Assembly: GCF_002775205.1 (NCBI RefSeq) | Contig: NC_036446.1 | Coordinates: forward strand, 12,586,565-12,650,564 | Direction of reading: 5' to 3' | DNA: 64,000 nt | Source of the DNA: Xiphophorus maculatus | Lineage: Eukaryota > Chordata > Actinopteri > Cyprinodontiformes > Poeciliidae | In this document: in pieces, positions 22,999-35,852 of the stretch | Layout of the letters: each line of letters starts with the position of its first letter | Position numbering within the stretch: the stretch's first letter is position 1 | Notes under the pieces: model-generated | Told to the model about the DNA's origin: nothing | What the model saw: only the letters and a program-made list of their open reading frames with translations | The model's database searches: none | Position numbers and translations under genes: made by a program

Positions 22999-23121
22999 AC
23001 TGGCTCTTTCGCTAAAATGTGAAAGATGATACTAAAGCAAAAATGTATCACAGCAGAGGTAAGAATACATGTAGAAGTGGTCAGTGGTGAGTTAAAGAGT
23101 GTGAAAATGCAAAAGTCTTTA

Positions 23122-23198
23122 GTGCCCCCTGGTGGTGACAAAAGCACCTGATATAGTAATACCAGGTGCGGTAAGATGTAGCCACCACCAGGGGGCAC
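23122..23198. promoter_or_regulatory. Inverted CTCF-consensus pair (unit 3)
   Basis: Two perfect 14-nt cores in opposite orientation, 49 bp apart. Confidence 0.55.
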
Positions 23199-23429
23199 TA
23201 ACAACTCTTTAACTCCACATTTTCACACTTTATAAATTCGGCACGGATCAAAAACCTCTGCGTTTATTCATACCTCTGACACATGTTGCTTCAATGTTAT
23301 CTTTCACAAAATATATTTTTGCTAATAAACATTTAGAATCAGAATTTTTTATATATTTTGGTCTTTGTTTACTAAATTTATAGAGAATCAGCTCAAAGAA
23401 AAAGAGCAGACTTATTAAATGAAATATGC

Positions 23430-23813
23430 TTAAAAAGAAAACATGGCAGCAATGCTGTTGTTTCTATAAGCTACGAACATGAGACAGAAAATAACAGTGA
23501 CAGCAACAGGACCAGCAGGGGGCGTACTGACACTGCTGGTCCTGTTGCAGTAGTCGCCCTGGCAACAGCTAAACTGTTCTGCATCTAATAGATCCATCTC
23601 CTGCTGAATTCACTATGAAGATGAAAATAAAGTTATGTTGTCAGTAACATGTTTGTTTCTGGTCTTAGCAGGATAAATACTCATTATGTAAAAACATGAT
23701 ATTCTCTTTCCTGATACTGTGATGCAGGAGTTTTCATTCCCTTCACAGTTGAGGGATTTCATGCAGTTTTCTCCTTCACAGCTGAAGAACTTTTTTCCAT
23801 TTGGGTTGAACTT
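23430..23813 (-). pseudogene. Minus-strand Ly6/uPAR gene relic (unit 3)
   Basis: Both exon stumps are kept. In this copy the terminal stump retains the cysteine of NYCN (CCQGDYCNRTSS), so the Tyr seen in units 1 and 2 is a later change there. Confidence 0.72.
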
Positions 23814-24014
23814 CTAGTCTAAAGAACTGCAGAATCATAAAAATTTTTTCTTCAAAGCTCTCACTTTTTTTTTATTGTCACCAGCTCCTTTCACCCAAAA
23901 TATCTGCATAGGTATGGAGCTAAATTGGGACCGCAAAGGTTCTTCAGAAGAAAAAAAATGAAACTGGGAAAAACGTTTGAAATTAAAAAATAACATTTGA
24001 AACTAAGAAAATGT

Positions 24015-24247
24015 TCAAAACTACTTTTTAGATTTAAGATATTTTTGAGCTTCAGATATGTCAATTTTTTTCGGATTCAAACTTCTGGCCCTGTTTTGGC
24101 CTGGGTGGCTGGACCTCGGATGACAAGGACATGGACTCACATGACTGACAGCTGGACAACTGCAGTCATTGTGTTTGAATCTGTAAAAAAAATAATGATA
24201 AATCTCTGGAATAAAAAAAAACTTTTAAATCTGAAAAGTAGTTTTGA
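24015..24247. mobile_element. MITE-like inverted-repeat element (unit 3)
   Basis: Same ends as in unit 1; differs only by small indels in its A-rich stretch. Confidence 0.55.
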
Positions 24248-24650
24248 GTATTTCTGTCAGGTTCAAATCTTTTTCTCCTATTGAACAAACTTTATGGCCC
24301 CTATTTAACTTCATACTAGAATCACAACACTAAGTGTATTATACATTTTCCAGTACTGCCAATTGACCAAGGTAAAAAAATAATAATAAAACATAGGTTA
24401 CATATTAAATATTCATTTCATACAGAAACAAATCAGACAAAACTAGAGTTATTAATCAGTTAAAGCCATCTTTATAAAGTTAAATACGTACATCACATAT
24501 ACTAGTGCATGATGGTTGCTCTGCTGGTCACTGTCATCGTCTCTCTACATCTAACATCTGCCTAAAATATAGGCTGTGTTCACACTGCAGTCTGAAGTGA
24601 CCCAATTCTGATTTTTTGTCAAATCAGATTTTTTTTTGCTGTGACCTTTC

Positions 24651-25904
24651 TAGGCCTGTCGCGATAAACGATAAATCAATTAATCGTACGATAAATTAAA
24701 ACTATCGACGTCATTTCAATTATCGGCATTATCGTCTCTTCCGGCCCTTTTCTCGTTCTGTTGATGACACCGAATGAAAAAAGGCTCAACTCCGGTGTTC
24801 TCCACTGACTCCTTCCTTCCTCATTTCCTTAGTGTAAAGCCCAGCGCATACGACACGATCTTAGAGCTGTCGGCGGATTGTAGGCCCATTTTCAAAACCT
24901 GAGAGACCACACAGCCGACAGAAATCCTAGCTATAACGGTTCGATCGGGTTCGTTCCTGCCGTGTGGTGTCCAACAATGGGCACAAAATAATGGCTACAA
25001 GTTTAGTGAACTAATTTTAAAACCAGGCATTAATCAATGCTTTACTACAATCTACCTGCAATGCATATGGCTAGTGTCAGCGTAAAGTCCTGACTGAATG
25101 AAAATCATTAGAACCTATTTACGTCATGTTAAGGAAGAACAGCGACAAGTTACCGGGTTTATCAACTGCGGTAGCAATTTCGCTCCAACTCCTCCTCTTG
25201 TCATTTCTATATTCTTTGCATGTTGAATAAACATTAATGTTGTTTCCACATATCATCTCCAATGTCCGCTGGACTTTGGTTGCGCCGTATCAGCTGTTTG
25301 GGATTCCCCGACGTAATTTCCCCTCAGAAAGCGAGGAGGAGAATCCGCGCTTTCTGATTGGCTACCTGTCACATTCAACAGGCTGCGTTAAGGATCCCAG
25401 TCGGGGAAAAACCCCTGATTTAGATCGGAGCGGCAACGACGATCTACCATAACACACCACACAATCTTAGAAAGACCAACTTTCTAAGATTGTTGTTAGT
25501 GTGAACTATTGCATCAGGTAGTCGATGTGCCCATCTTTTCCATTTAAATCTAATTATTACTGAAGGGCAACATAATACACAGACTTCATAATCTTTTGGT
25601 TGAATGCAGTATTTATTTCCACTTTGGCTTTATGTTGTTTAGTTTTTATCAAGTACATTTTTTGTTAATGGAGACTGAGAATCCATTTTGTTTTTGGTTG
25701 TTTTGTTTATTTTGTTTATCAGTTCCAGTGTTAAATATTCTTTTGAAAATAAAGTGTATCTAACTTTGGCAGGAAATCGCATGGATTATTACGTCATTTC
25801 CATTACATCAGTGTAAAAAGGTCTTCAAACAATATTATCGTTTATCGCAATAATTTTTTGAGACAATTAATCCTTAAGCAAAATTTGCTATCGTGACAGG
25901 CCTA
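24651..25904. mobile_element. Non-autonomous hAT transposon, 1254 bp
   Basis: Terminal inverted repeats TAGGCCTGTCGCGATA and TATCGTGACAGGCCTA are flanked by the 8-bp duplication GACCTTTC (24643-24650 and 25905-25912); removing it restores the unit sequence exactly. An 8-bp duplication is characteristic of hAT. No transposase frame is visible. A 13-bp-arm hairpin (CAATCTTAGAAAG / CTTTCTAAGATTG) lies at 25462-25492. Confidence 0.88.
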
Positions 25905-26904
25905 GACCTTTCACATTTCCCAATTAATGCGACCTGATCTACTGTGAACGCAATAGACCTGAAAGTGTCCGGTATGCCCAGTAGAGGGCGCAATAAGGTC
26001 ACACATAGAGAGAGAGCTCATTGTTTTGCCAACCGCCATAAAGAATAAGAAAAAGCGCTCAGTGTTTGTGGAAGTAAACATGGATGCTAACAGTGGAGCA
26101 TAGCTTGTTATTTTGAAGTTGTTGACCGACAGGAGCAGCATATTAACAACTTAATCCTCATTATTGTCCATCATGGTTGTTATTTTCCTTCTCGCTTACG
26201 AAGACTAGTGAGATTTGTTGAGTATCAGTGACGTTAACGTCTGATGAACACGGCCTTTAAGATTCAGGTCATATTTGAAAAGATCGGATACGAATCAAAT
26301 ACACAAGTTGCCTGGGTCGCTTTCGAAAAAATGCGACCTGTATTCAGACTATCAGCTATAGGTCGCATTACAGCAAAAAAAAAAAAAAAAAAACAGGAAG
26401 TGGAAACTGCAGTGCTTATGATGAGCGTAATATGCTTCACTTAGCTCCTTGATATGAAAAATAGGAAGTTGAATTTTGGGTTTAAATTCAAGTTCCTATC
26501 GCTATGCAAACCCTCCACACCTTCTGACCTCCTGAATGCAAAAATCTACATATAATTGCTTTGAATTATACTATTATACTCAATAGCAATCATTGCATGT
26601 ACACATGCACATAATCACACAAAGAACCGTTGTTCACTTGGAGTTTTCAGGATTTCAACAGGTGATTGTTTTAACTGCAGTTAAATATGAACAAACTGTC
26701 TTCAAAAACTCAATAAAGTTCACAGTTTCCTAACGTTGAAGTCCAGAATGAACGTGTTCAAAGCATCCAAGTTTATAGAAAGCCATCAAGCTCACATATA
26801 CATAAAATATGACTTTTAGCACCTAAACAGCTCTTTATCTGTGAGCGGCACATGTGGTTTTTGTGTTCAACGTCTGCAGGCTGTTCTTGAGAAAACATCT
26901 CAAC

Positions 26905-27038
26905 TCATTATCGTTTCTTCCCGTGTGAAGAACTACAGCTAAGCTCCCTCAGCACATTCAGGCTAGCTTGGCTCCGCTTAACCGATCCTAGGAAGACGCC
27001 GCTGACCGCAGTACCAGGACAGGCCTGCGCTGTGCTCG
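26905..27038 (+). promoter_or_regulatory. Candidate 5' non-coding exon of gene 4
   Basis: Block ends CTCG|GTAAGT with the intron from 27039. Confidence 0.4.
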
Positions 27039-27489
27039 GTAAGTGCTTGGAAAGAAACATTTCTTCAGTTAAACAGGCGTTTGAAGCAGCTACCGCGTAA
27101 AGGCGGGCTGCTTTTATAGCTACTTTGTTTTAATTAACGGAGCAACTAGCATTTGTGTTGGCTAAGCTAACGCGTTAAGGCGGGCTTGGGCACTTTTAAT
27201 ATTTTTTGCTGCAATAATTAAATACTCAGACTTATAAAAAACAATCTAGACAAACATCAAGGATTTTACCAGATAATTATTTTTTCAGAAGAGCTCATAT
27301 CATACAGCATTTTCCTTGTATTCAATTAGAGCGCTGTGATTGGATAAAAAAATGGCCTGTTTTTCATTGTGCTTCTTTTTGCATCCACTACAAATCTGCC
27401 AGTCACAAACAGGAGGATCTGCTTATTTAGGGGAGGTGTAAAACTGGGAGTAGATCCCCTCCAAGGAAATCCTGTGATCCATCAGCAAA

Positions 27490-30400
27490 ATGTTCCTCTT
27501 CACTTTGGTGCTGGTGGTGCTGTTTCTACCGGAAGGCAAGTTTTTGATTACGATCAGTGTTGTATAGTAACGAAGTAAAAATACTTCACTACTTTACTTA
27601 AGTATATTTTGGAGTACTTCATACTTTCCTTGAGTATGAAAATTTTTGATGACTTTCACTTTTACTTCACTATATTTCCGAACTTAATTGCGTACTTTTA
27701 CTCCGATACATTTTCAATGTGTGGTTTAGTTACTCGTTACAAAAAAGCGAGAGAGAGAAACGCAAGTGTTTTGACCCCACCTACTGATTAGCAAGTAGCA
27801 AGCAGGCTACCGAACAAAGTCCGTAGCCTGCTTGCCTGGGCTTGTTCATCACCACCAATAGGATACACCTGTTTCGCTTCTCCCATTAAACACAAAGCAA
27901 GTCTCGCAATCAGGAACAGCCACATGGAGCAGGAGACGGAGACCACAACGACTGCAACTACGTCGGACACGGCTCCAGGGGAACCACCAGCTGGTGATAG
28001 GGTGACCAGACGTCCTCTTTTTCCCGGACATGTCCTACTTTTCAGACCCAAAAAGATGTCCGGGGGGAATTTAAAAATTGTCCGGGATTTTGGTCAATTG
28101 CCTCAAAACACATTACATAGCTTACAGTGCATTATAGGGCACTACGCACGGCGCTGCGTGTCACGTAATCCCTGAGCCGCGTCAGTGCGGGCAGCACTCC
28201 CCCCGCTCCAAAGTTTTCTGGGTTTTTTTTCTTTTGCATAATGACCAGTTGTGTGCACCACCTACTGACTGATTCACTGATTTGTGAAGTAGAGTAATCG
28301 TAACAGCTCTTTTTCTTCATGTTGGCCGCATTTTCTGTACTATTTTTTTTTCTCATTTTCAGCACTGACCTTACTTGAAGGGAAAACTTAAGGCTTACAA
28401 AAACTTTGTATTTTCTGTCCTGGAGTAAGAAGCTGGTTCAGTTGTAAAGCAGGTTAAGTTAACCTTGTGCTATAGGTAAAGCACCTAATTTTCTTAACTA
28501 AATGATGCCTGCAGGTATATCTATTAGCAGGTTTAATTTTGCCTGCACTTGGTTGGGTACATTATTTTAAGTGTATTTGACAAGTTTACCAAAATATAAA
28601 AAATGTCATTCAAACTGCATTTGCTTTGTTTTACTTTTTACTTGTACTTTTCATTACATTACTTGAGTACATCCATTTTTACAGTAATTTCCATACTTAA
28701 GTACAAGAAGTTTCAGATACTTTAAGACTTTAACTCAAGTAACATTTCAGTCAGTGACTTGGACTTTTACCAAAGTCATATTTTGGAGAGGTACTTGTAC
28801 TTTTACTTGACTCTGAGATTTCAGTACTTTATACAACACTGATTACGATTAATATTATTCTAACATTGCATTATTTAGTGTGATTTCATTATATTTAGAT
28901 TTTCTCCCATTAAAAATTACAATAATAATCTCTTTTCTACTTTTCTTGTTAAACCTTTCAAACTTTTTCTTTCCTCTCTCTATTTTGTGCTGATGTGATT
29001 CAGCCATTTTGTCTTGGTTAAGAAAAGGATTTTGGCATTTAGAAATAATTGTATATAATAGTTTCCTTCATACTTTTGTTGACAATAAATGTTCATTTTC
29101 TTCTTGTTTTAATTAGCTGACAACCTGAAATGTAAATGTGAACCTGACCAATATGGAACTTGCGCTAAGGAAACAACTGAATGTTCCTCAAAGAACTATA
29201 GTTGTTCAGTAACAACAAAAGGCTATTATTTAGGTACGTATTTGTGAGGTTTCCTGTTGATGATTCTTAGTTTGGGAACTCATCATTTTAAAATTTGTGT
29301 TCTTTAATTACAGGTGGTGCAAAGTCTGAGCGGAACTCCAAAGGTTGCATTACGTCTGAACTGTGTATTAGCTTCTCTGTCAACTATGGAGCTTACAGAA
29401 TTGTACAAAACAGCAAGTGCTGCAGTGAAGATCTCTGCAACGCCCAGATTAACTACACAAAACTTGGTAATTAATTCATTGATTATGTTTTTCAATACTT
29501 TGCACAATTTGAATTTGCAGTGCTCACTAACTTTTTTTAACTAACTATAGATTTGGATTAACACTAGGACTACCAGGATTTTGAGAAATTCCTATCTCTA
29601 CCAAGAGGGGCCAGATTGGGTATCTTCCTAGAGCTACCGAGAGGGGCCAAACTGGGTTATTAGCATCCAAATGTGGCCAAACTGACGACTCTGAATGGTC
29701 TAATTAGCATCCCTGTAGATGAGCAGGGGGGAGGAGAGCCAAACTCACTACATCAACTTTCACGCTCAAAACACAGCAGTTAAAGTCACCTTCTCCCCAC
29801 TCCCCAATTCAACATTTAGGCGTATGCTCACATTTTATACATATAAAAATGACTGCAAACAGACGTGCAGTTGCACTGTTTCTCTTAATTTTAAAACATT
29901 TCAGTGGATAATTATGTAAATGGAATAGAAGATAATTTATTTTTAAGATTTTTTACTCAATTTTTACCATTTGCATGTGAAAAAGGCAGAATTTTGTGTT
30001 TCATAGACTCAAGTGTGCTCACCAAAGTGTTTAATGTAAACATTTTCATCAAATCCAAGGTTCTTTATTGCATTTACATTTTTATCAACCCTAATGGAAT
30101 TGAGTTACAGAGACCAATACCTTTACCCAAGCAATTCAGAAATGTTCTTCTGACATTTTTACTGTACCAGCTTACATCTTATTCAGGCCCAAAAACTGGA
30201 TACAGTTATCTGTCGATGATAGGCAGAATGTATCTTAGGGAGAATTTAAAGTTCAACACAGGGCTAACACAGAAACACACCAAGATGGCTACTTAGATGT
30301 ACTAAAACAAGGTATTTTGAATATTATTAATATTTATGCTTTAGCACTGCTAGAGGAAGTCCAAACACTAGGGCACGAGAGAACGCAAACTCTACAGAAT

Positions 30401-33249
30401 AAATCCAAGGCTACGATTCAAACTGGAGATCTTTTTTTCCAAGGAGACATTGGTAATTACCACACCGCTGTGCTGCTTCTGTGTAACTTTGTATTTATTG
30501 ATATTGTACATGAAAAATGTTTGAAATGTATCTTTGTTCAATGCATTTGTGATTTTTTTTTTCACAAGTGAATTGGATAAAATACACAGCAATCTTCAGC
30601 ATAAGATAGCTCATCTTCTCCACAAGTTGAAAAAAATTGCATTTCCTTTCCCACTTATAACACATTGGCATGTGATGTACAAGATATTGAGAGTGGATTT
30701 GCACACATCTGCCACAGGTTCCCAAAGTTTCAGGAGAATTGGGGTAAATTCACACCAGCCCTCTTTAGCCCACGTTAATACTCTTTTTCATTTGCCTAGA
30801 AAATTTGGTTGATTTAGGGAGGTGTGAATGTGTACTCAAACTCTAATGCGGACCAAAGAAGTGAACTCTGGTCCTCCTAAAAGCCTAGGTCTCGGTTCAG
30901 CTGAAGTGAACTGTAGTGCGGTTTGAATGTATACGTGAATGCCAAGTGGTCCTGAGACCGCTCCAAAAGCAGGAAACGCACTACAGCAGAGGGTACTTGT
31001 GTGAAAAACAACATTCTCCATAGTTTGATGCCTCATCCCCGACTCATGCTGAGCAGATTTTGTTGAACAGTGTTTGTTTTTTCACATTTACCCAAAGACA
31101 AAATAAACATCCAACAACAGCTAAAATCTGAGGCCACCCCACTTTTGCTTACATTTTTAAGAATCAAGTTGTGCTTACTGTCTTGTTCAGATTTTGTTCT
31201 GTCATTTCCTTCAGTGATTCTTAGTGCAGCATTTTCACAGGCAAGAGGATAAACAAGTTGCTAATGGGGTTTCATTTGTTTAACACAATGCAGTGTGAAA
31301 GCATATCTTATCAACTTAAAATGTAACAGATGTTACAATTTTGAATGTAATGATTATCATGACATGTAAACAAAAACAGAGTCACGTCAGATTTTAGCAG
31401 TTGTATGACTTCATTTTTATCTTTGGCAAAAGACTACCAGCAATTCCTCCCGCTAGCGCAAGACATGCACATTTGCTTTGGTTTATTTATCCAGAATGCT
31501 TTGACCTACAATTCACGTTTTGCTTTTGGAATGGTATTCACTTTGCTTGGCACATACTTATGCATTCAAACCACACCTAATAACCCTGGTTATTAGGTAG
31601 ACCAGAGTTTGCTTTTCGATTTCTTTATGGTTCCATGTCATAAATGCCGGGGGTTATTTCTGTGTTTTTTATAGAGATAAGAATAACATTGATGCTGTGT
31701 AAAAGATCGACAGCTTGTTGAGTATTTAAACCTACAAAACCAACAGCAGAAGAGGCAGTCAACAGACGGGGGTGAGGATGCATGCAGTGTGATAGGCTTA
31801 GACGTTGACAATTGTTGAAAGGATGTAGATGACCTGCATGGAACAAGTACTCTTAGTTTTCCTGCTAATTACTCTCTGATTCCAACTGAACACACCTGGA
31901 AGATGGCAGCTAACATCCTTTCATCGACATCATTAAATTGACTTTTCACCATAGTGTGCTGTGAAACCCCAGTCCTCTATTGCAATTTCAGAGAAGAAAT
32001 TATAGAAAAGACCATAACCATCCACCAGTCACTACAACAGCTTATTACTAAATAATTAATATAGGCTAGTGGTCAGACATTTCTGCCTATAGTACACATT
32101 TAAAATCAATTAAATGGTGCAGTTGTTGTTGCTTGTTAGGTTAACAACTGACCTAACAAAACGTATGCAGTAGATCATGAACAGTTTATTAGCTGATAAT
32201 TTAACCACTAAGAAAAGACATTTAATTTTGTTGTAAAGTTTGCACAAAAAAAAAGCCGTAAACAAAGGACGCAAAATATACAAAGTTTTAGAGCGCATCT
32301 GCTATTAAACTGGTTAACATGTTGTTTAAAAAAGAAAATTGAGAGTCAAGACAAGATACTAGAGGGACAAAACTTAGAAAACAACATCAGGATTTGTTGT
32401 AAGAATTACCATGCAAAGAGAAACTATGCATGGGACTTGAAATATACTGCATTTGGTGAGCAGGGGGGAGGAGAGCCAAACTCACTACATCAACTTTCAC
32501 GCTGATTGTCCTTGGAACAGGGTAGTAATGGCCTTATTTACATAACAAAGGCGCCTCTTCACACCCTCTCTTGGAGGGCCAAACTGGCCCCTCTCTGGTA
32601 CCTGGATGAAGATTCCCATTTTGGGAATCTTTGGTAGTTCTAGTAAAAAACAGAATACACTTAGTTTTGTAATTCCAGCTTCATATACATGTTTTAGAAG
32701 AAACAAGTTGGTGACAAAAAATTAAAGCTTTTAAGAAAAAATTATAATAATTCTTAATTTCTTTTAAACTGAATAACTATCTCTGTATTTTAGTCTCCAC
32801 TCCAAATAGAAAAATGTGCTTCAGCTGTGATGAAGAAAACTGCATGAAAACCGTTAAATGTGTAGGGGATGAAAACTACTGCATTGATGTAAAAGGTAAG
32901 AGGCCAACATGTTTGCATGCTTCATATTTATCATCACAAGAACATTAAGACCAGATCCAAATGTGTTACTTGTATCATAACTATTTTCATTTTCACAGGA
33001 CATGCAGTAGGAGTAAGTTTCATGATGAAGGGATGTGCCTCTAAGTCGGTGTGCTCAGATCATTTTTCTTCAGTGATGAGTCAGTTAACTTCACAGCACC
33101 CTGGAGCAAAGATTAGCTGCTGCCGGGGCAACTACTGCAACAGCGCTAGCAGCACCATCAGCCCAGGAAGCAAAAGCAGCGCCAGCAGCACCAGTCCCAC
33201 CCTGCTGCTCCTGTTGGTGCCTCTGTTGTTTTCTAACTTATTTTCTTAG
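27490..33249 (+). CDS. Gene 4: two-domain Ly6/uPAR GPI-anchored protein
   Basis: Exons 27490-27535, 29117-29233, 29314-29466, 32794-32895 and 32999-33249 give 222 residues, with every exon open and every splice site intact despite about 4.4 kb of inserted DNA in introns 1 and 3. LU1 carries [17 protein letters not shown]2 opens [12 protein letters not shown], Met replacing the usual Lys before the cysteine. From SFMMKGC onward exon 5 encodes the same protein as gene 2, while its first residues (HAVG) match genes 3 and 5, which points to gene conversion. The main poly(A) signal is the variant AGTAAA (33413-33418) where other copies have AATAAA. The insertions could affect splicing or expression. 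Confidence 0.87.
27555..28841. mobile_element. hAT transposon in intron 1 of gene 4, 1287 bp
   Basis: Ends CAGTGTTGTATAGTAACGAA and TACTTTATACAACACTG form inverted repeats next to the 8-bp duplication ATTACGAT (27547-27554 and 28842-28849). A frame at 27924-28175 starts MEQETETTTTATTSDTAPGE, plausible as the N-terminus of a lost transposase. From about 28008 (AGGGTGACCAGACGTCC) another repeat-like stretch begins. A 13-bp-arm hairpin (GCAAGCAGGCTAC / GTAGCCTGCTTGC) lies at about 27800-27833. No intact transposase. Confidence 0.85.
29562..32644. mobile_element. Composite DNA element in intron 3 of gene 4, 3.1 kb
   Basis: The left end reads CACTAGGACTACCAGGATTT. The right end, reversed, reads ACTAGAACTACCAAAGATTC. 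The host sequence GGATTAAAAAACAG is split at the TTAA, suggesting a piggyBac-like (TTAA) or a TAA-duplicating element. An outer shell of about 160 bp on each side contains GAGAGGGGCCAAACTGG-type repeats. The interior (29767-32456) is set between 47-bp perfect direct repeats. Inside it are a decayed retroposon-like block (30350-30480) and foldback stretches (30720-31000, 31530-31610). No recognisable protein; the small open frames at 29719-30571 look like noise. Confidence 0.55.
29720..32503. repeat. 47-bp perfect direct repeats bracketing 2.69 kb
   Basis: Copies at 29720-29766 and 32457-32503 begin TGAGCAGGGGGGAGGAGAGC and end CAACTTTCACGCT. They are too long for a transposase target duplication. 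They fit either a repair-type insertion or a long LINE-type duplication. Confidence 0.8.
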
Positions 33250-34670
33250 CTCACAGAAGCTACTGAATTGCTGCCATGTTTTCTTTTTAATCACAATTCA
33301 TTTTATAAACCTGTTCTTTTTATTTGATTCTATAGCTTGGTTACCTAAGCAACATTTTATAATCAACAACATCCTCTATACTTTGTTGTTCTATACTAAA
33401 ATAATCTTCCTCAGTAAACACAATTTTTTTTTTATTCTGGGTCCAGTACCGATCTGATTCTAAATGTTTAGTTTTGAAAAAATAAATTGACTTGAAGTTA
33501 TAGATGTGGAATAAACATGTTTCATTTTCTTTGATTTAATATTAAAACTTGTTTTAATCAAAGTTAAAAGCTTTCAGAGCCCAAGATTGTAGAGTTTGAA
33601 TGGAAAACTAACCAACATGAATGTAAAATTCAACCTGGAGAGACTCAGAGAGAAAGTAGTTGTCTTACTTTCTTAGCTGATAGAAATAATTGCATTGCTA
33701 CCAGGTTTTCTTTTTATGCATAATTCATTTAATAAATCTGTTTTTTCTTTTCATTGATTCTCTATAAATTCACTAAGATAAGACCAAGCAAAATTCTGTA
33801 AACATCCTCAATACTTCACTGCTGTTGTTCTCTAAAAACAAATTTTGCTGAATAAATGCATTAATAAATAATTCTGTGTACTTTTCTGATTCTAAATGTT
33901 TATTTTTTAATCTGATGCAACTGAGGAAGATTGACTGAAATGATTTAAAAACATGAACTGAAAGGCTGGGGGTAAAAGGAGAGAGGGAATAAAATTAGGT
34001 GTGAGTGAAGGATTTTTTTAAGATAACTGAATGGCTGTTGCCACATGAATAATTTGCTTTGTCAAAAAATGCATCCCTCCTCAAACATGAAGAAATAAAG
34101 AGTTAAGAGTGAAATAGCTTTTTCTGCATAATCACCTGTTCTCTGAGCTAAAGGTATGAGTTTCATACCAACAGGAAAATATTTGGGGAATATCGTCCAG
34201 CTTTAACCTTTTACAATCTAAAACTCTCACCACTTTCAAATACATAATGTTTTGCATTTACTCAATTTAAATAGATTAATTTATCAAATATGTCTTATCC
34301 AAATGTTCAGAGGATCTTTGGACACTAATCCTGTCATTAGTGCATAAGTCCTCTATTTGTGCCAGACATAATCTAATTCAATGCAAACTTGTTTATTGCA
34401 CTTATTATATAAACACGTCTGGCCAAGTTTTACACCAACGTTTCTCCTGCCTGTGATAGAGGCCAACATTCTCCAGGCAAGTTGATCCACACTATCTGGC
34501 TTTGTCCTCAGCTTATTGGTCCAAAGCTTCTGATGATGCACATTTATTTAATTTTGAAGCATTTTATGTTAAAATGTGTAAAAACTATTATCATTTTCTG
34601 TTTGATCTCTTTAATTAAACAGAATATTGAATAACTTGCTGTTTCTATACGTTTTGGTTAATTCAAGGTT

Positions 34671-34730
34671 CAAACTACTAACCTTGAGCTGGCAAGGTTA
34701 GTAGTTTGAGCTATCAAGGTTAGTAGTTTG
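34671..34730. repeat. Expanded hairpin (unit 4)
   Basis: The usual hairpin has gained an extra right arm: CAAACTACTAACCTTGA is followed by two copies of CAAGGTTAGTAGTTTG, spaced GCTGG and AGCTAT. Alternative foldings are possible, and the growth shows that the site is dynamic. Confidence 0.85.
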
Positions 34731-35158
34731 TTATAAACAACCAGACTACATGGCAAGATGTAATCATGGAACTCTGCTAATAAATATTCAAACTATATCA
34801 GTTTTTCCTGTAAAATCAGATCGTTTTGTTTTTTTGGGGATCAAACAGATTATTTGTGCTTAAAGTCACAAATGTCTTGAAATGGCTCTTGGCTCACACC
34901 TCTGCTTTATTCTCTAACTGCAGCAAAGTGCTGGAAACTGGTTTCACTGGACACAAGATTTCCTCTTCTGCAAGACTAAAGGACCAACAATGAATCATGT
35001 TCATTTAAAAATCTGTGAGCTGTAATCATCAGTCTTTAAAATTAAAGCATAAAGCATAAAATGCACTGTGATGAACCTTGGTGTAAATTCAAACTGGAAG
35101 ATGCTTTTCTTTTCATCTGCTCAGTCAATCACCGCATCATGCGCCTCCTTCCCATCTA

Positions 35159-35236
35159 CGCCGATCTCGTCTGGGTCGGGCCTGGTTAATACTTGAATGG
35201 GAGACTGCCTGGGAATACCAGGTGCTGGAAGCTTTT
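35159..35236 (+). ncRNA. 5S-rRNA-derived fragment (unit 4)
   Basis: Same boundaries and internal gap as in unit 3. Confidence 0.8.
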
Positions 35237-35359
35237 ACTGGCTCTTTCGCTAAAATGTGAAAGATGATACTAAAGCAAAAATGTATCACAGCAGAGGTAA
35301 GAATACATGTAGAAGTGGTCAGTGGTGAGTTAAAGAGTGTGAAAATCCAAAAGTCTTTA

Positions 35360-35436
35360 GTGCCCCCTGGTGGTGACAAAAGCACCTGATATAGTAATAC
35401 CAGGTGCTTTAAGATGTAGCCACCATCAGGGGGCAC
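35360..35436. promoter_or_regulatory. Inverted CTCF-consensus pair, one arm imperfect (unit 4)
   Basis: The minus-strand core (35360-35373) is perfect. The plus-strand core reads CCATCAGGGGGCAC (35423-35436), one mismatch. Confidence 0.5.
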
Positions 35437-35669
35437 TAACAACTCTTTAACTCCACATTTTCACACTTTATAAATTCGGCACGGATCAAAAACTTCTGCG
35501 TTTATTCATACCTCTGACACATGTTGCTTCAATGTTATCTTTCACAAAATATATTTTTGCTAATAAACATTTAGAATCAGATTTTTTTATATATATTTTG
35601 GTCTTTGTTTACTAAATTTATAGAGAATCAGCTCATAGAAAAAGAGCAGACTTATTAAATGAAATATGC

Positions 35670-35852
35670 TTAAAAAGAAAACATGGCAGCAATGCTGTTG
35701 TTTCTATAAGCTACGAACATGAGACAGAAAATAACAGTGACAGCAACAGGACCAGCAGGGGGCGTACTGGCACTGCTGGTCCTGTTGCAGTAGTCGTCCT
35801 GGCAACAGCTAAACTGTTCTGCATCTAATAGATCCATCTCCTGCTGCATTCA
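35670..35852 (-). pseudogene. Minus-strand Ly6/uPAR relic, exon 5 stump only (unit 4)
   Basis: Only the terminal stump survives (CCQDDYCN form). Similarity to the other units stops abruptly at 35852, exactly at the stump's acceptor side, where a foreign patch begins. Confidence 0.7.

Larger units (their letters stand above)
19671..27489 (+). repeat. Array unit 3 (7.8 kb) with one hAT insertion
   Basis: This is a complete unit with the unit 1 order. The only large addition is the hAT at 24651-25904. Spacer 21200-22450 is nearly identical to unit 1 and holds only the 3' UTR stump. The CTCF-type matches are at 23122-23135 (-), 23185-23198 (+), 23512-23525 (+, one mismatch) and 25978-25991 (+). 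Confidence 0.88.

Noticed and set aside
29719-30571. Several open frames in the intron 3 insertion of gene 4
   Set aside because: Short, overlapping, without domains or consistent codon usage, in AT-rich repeat DNA.
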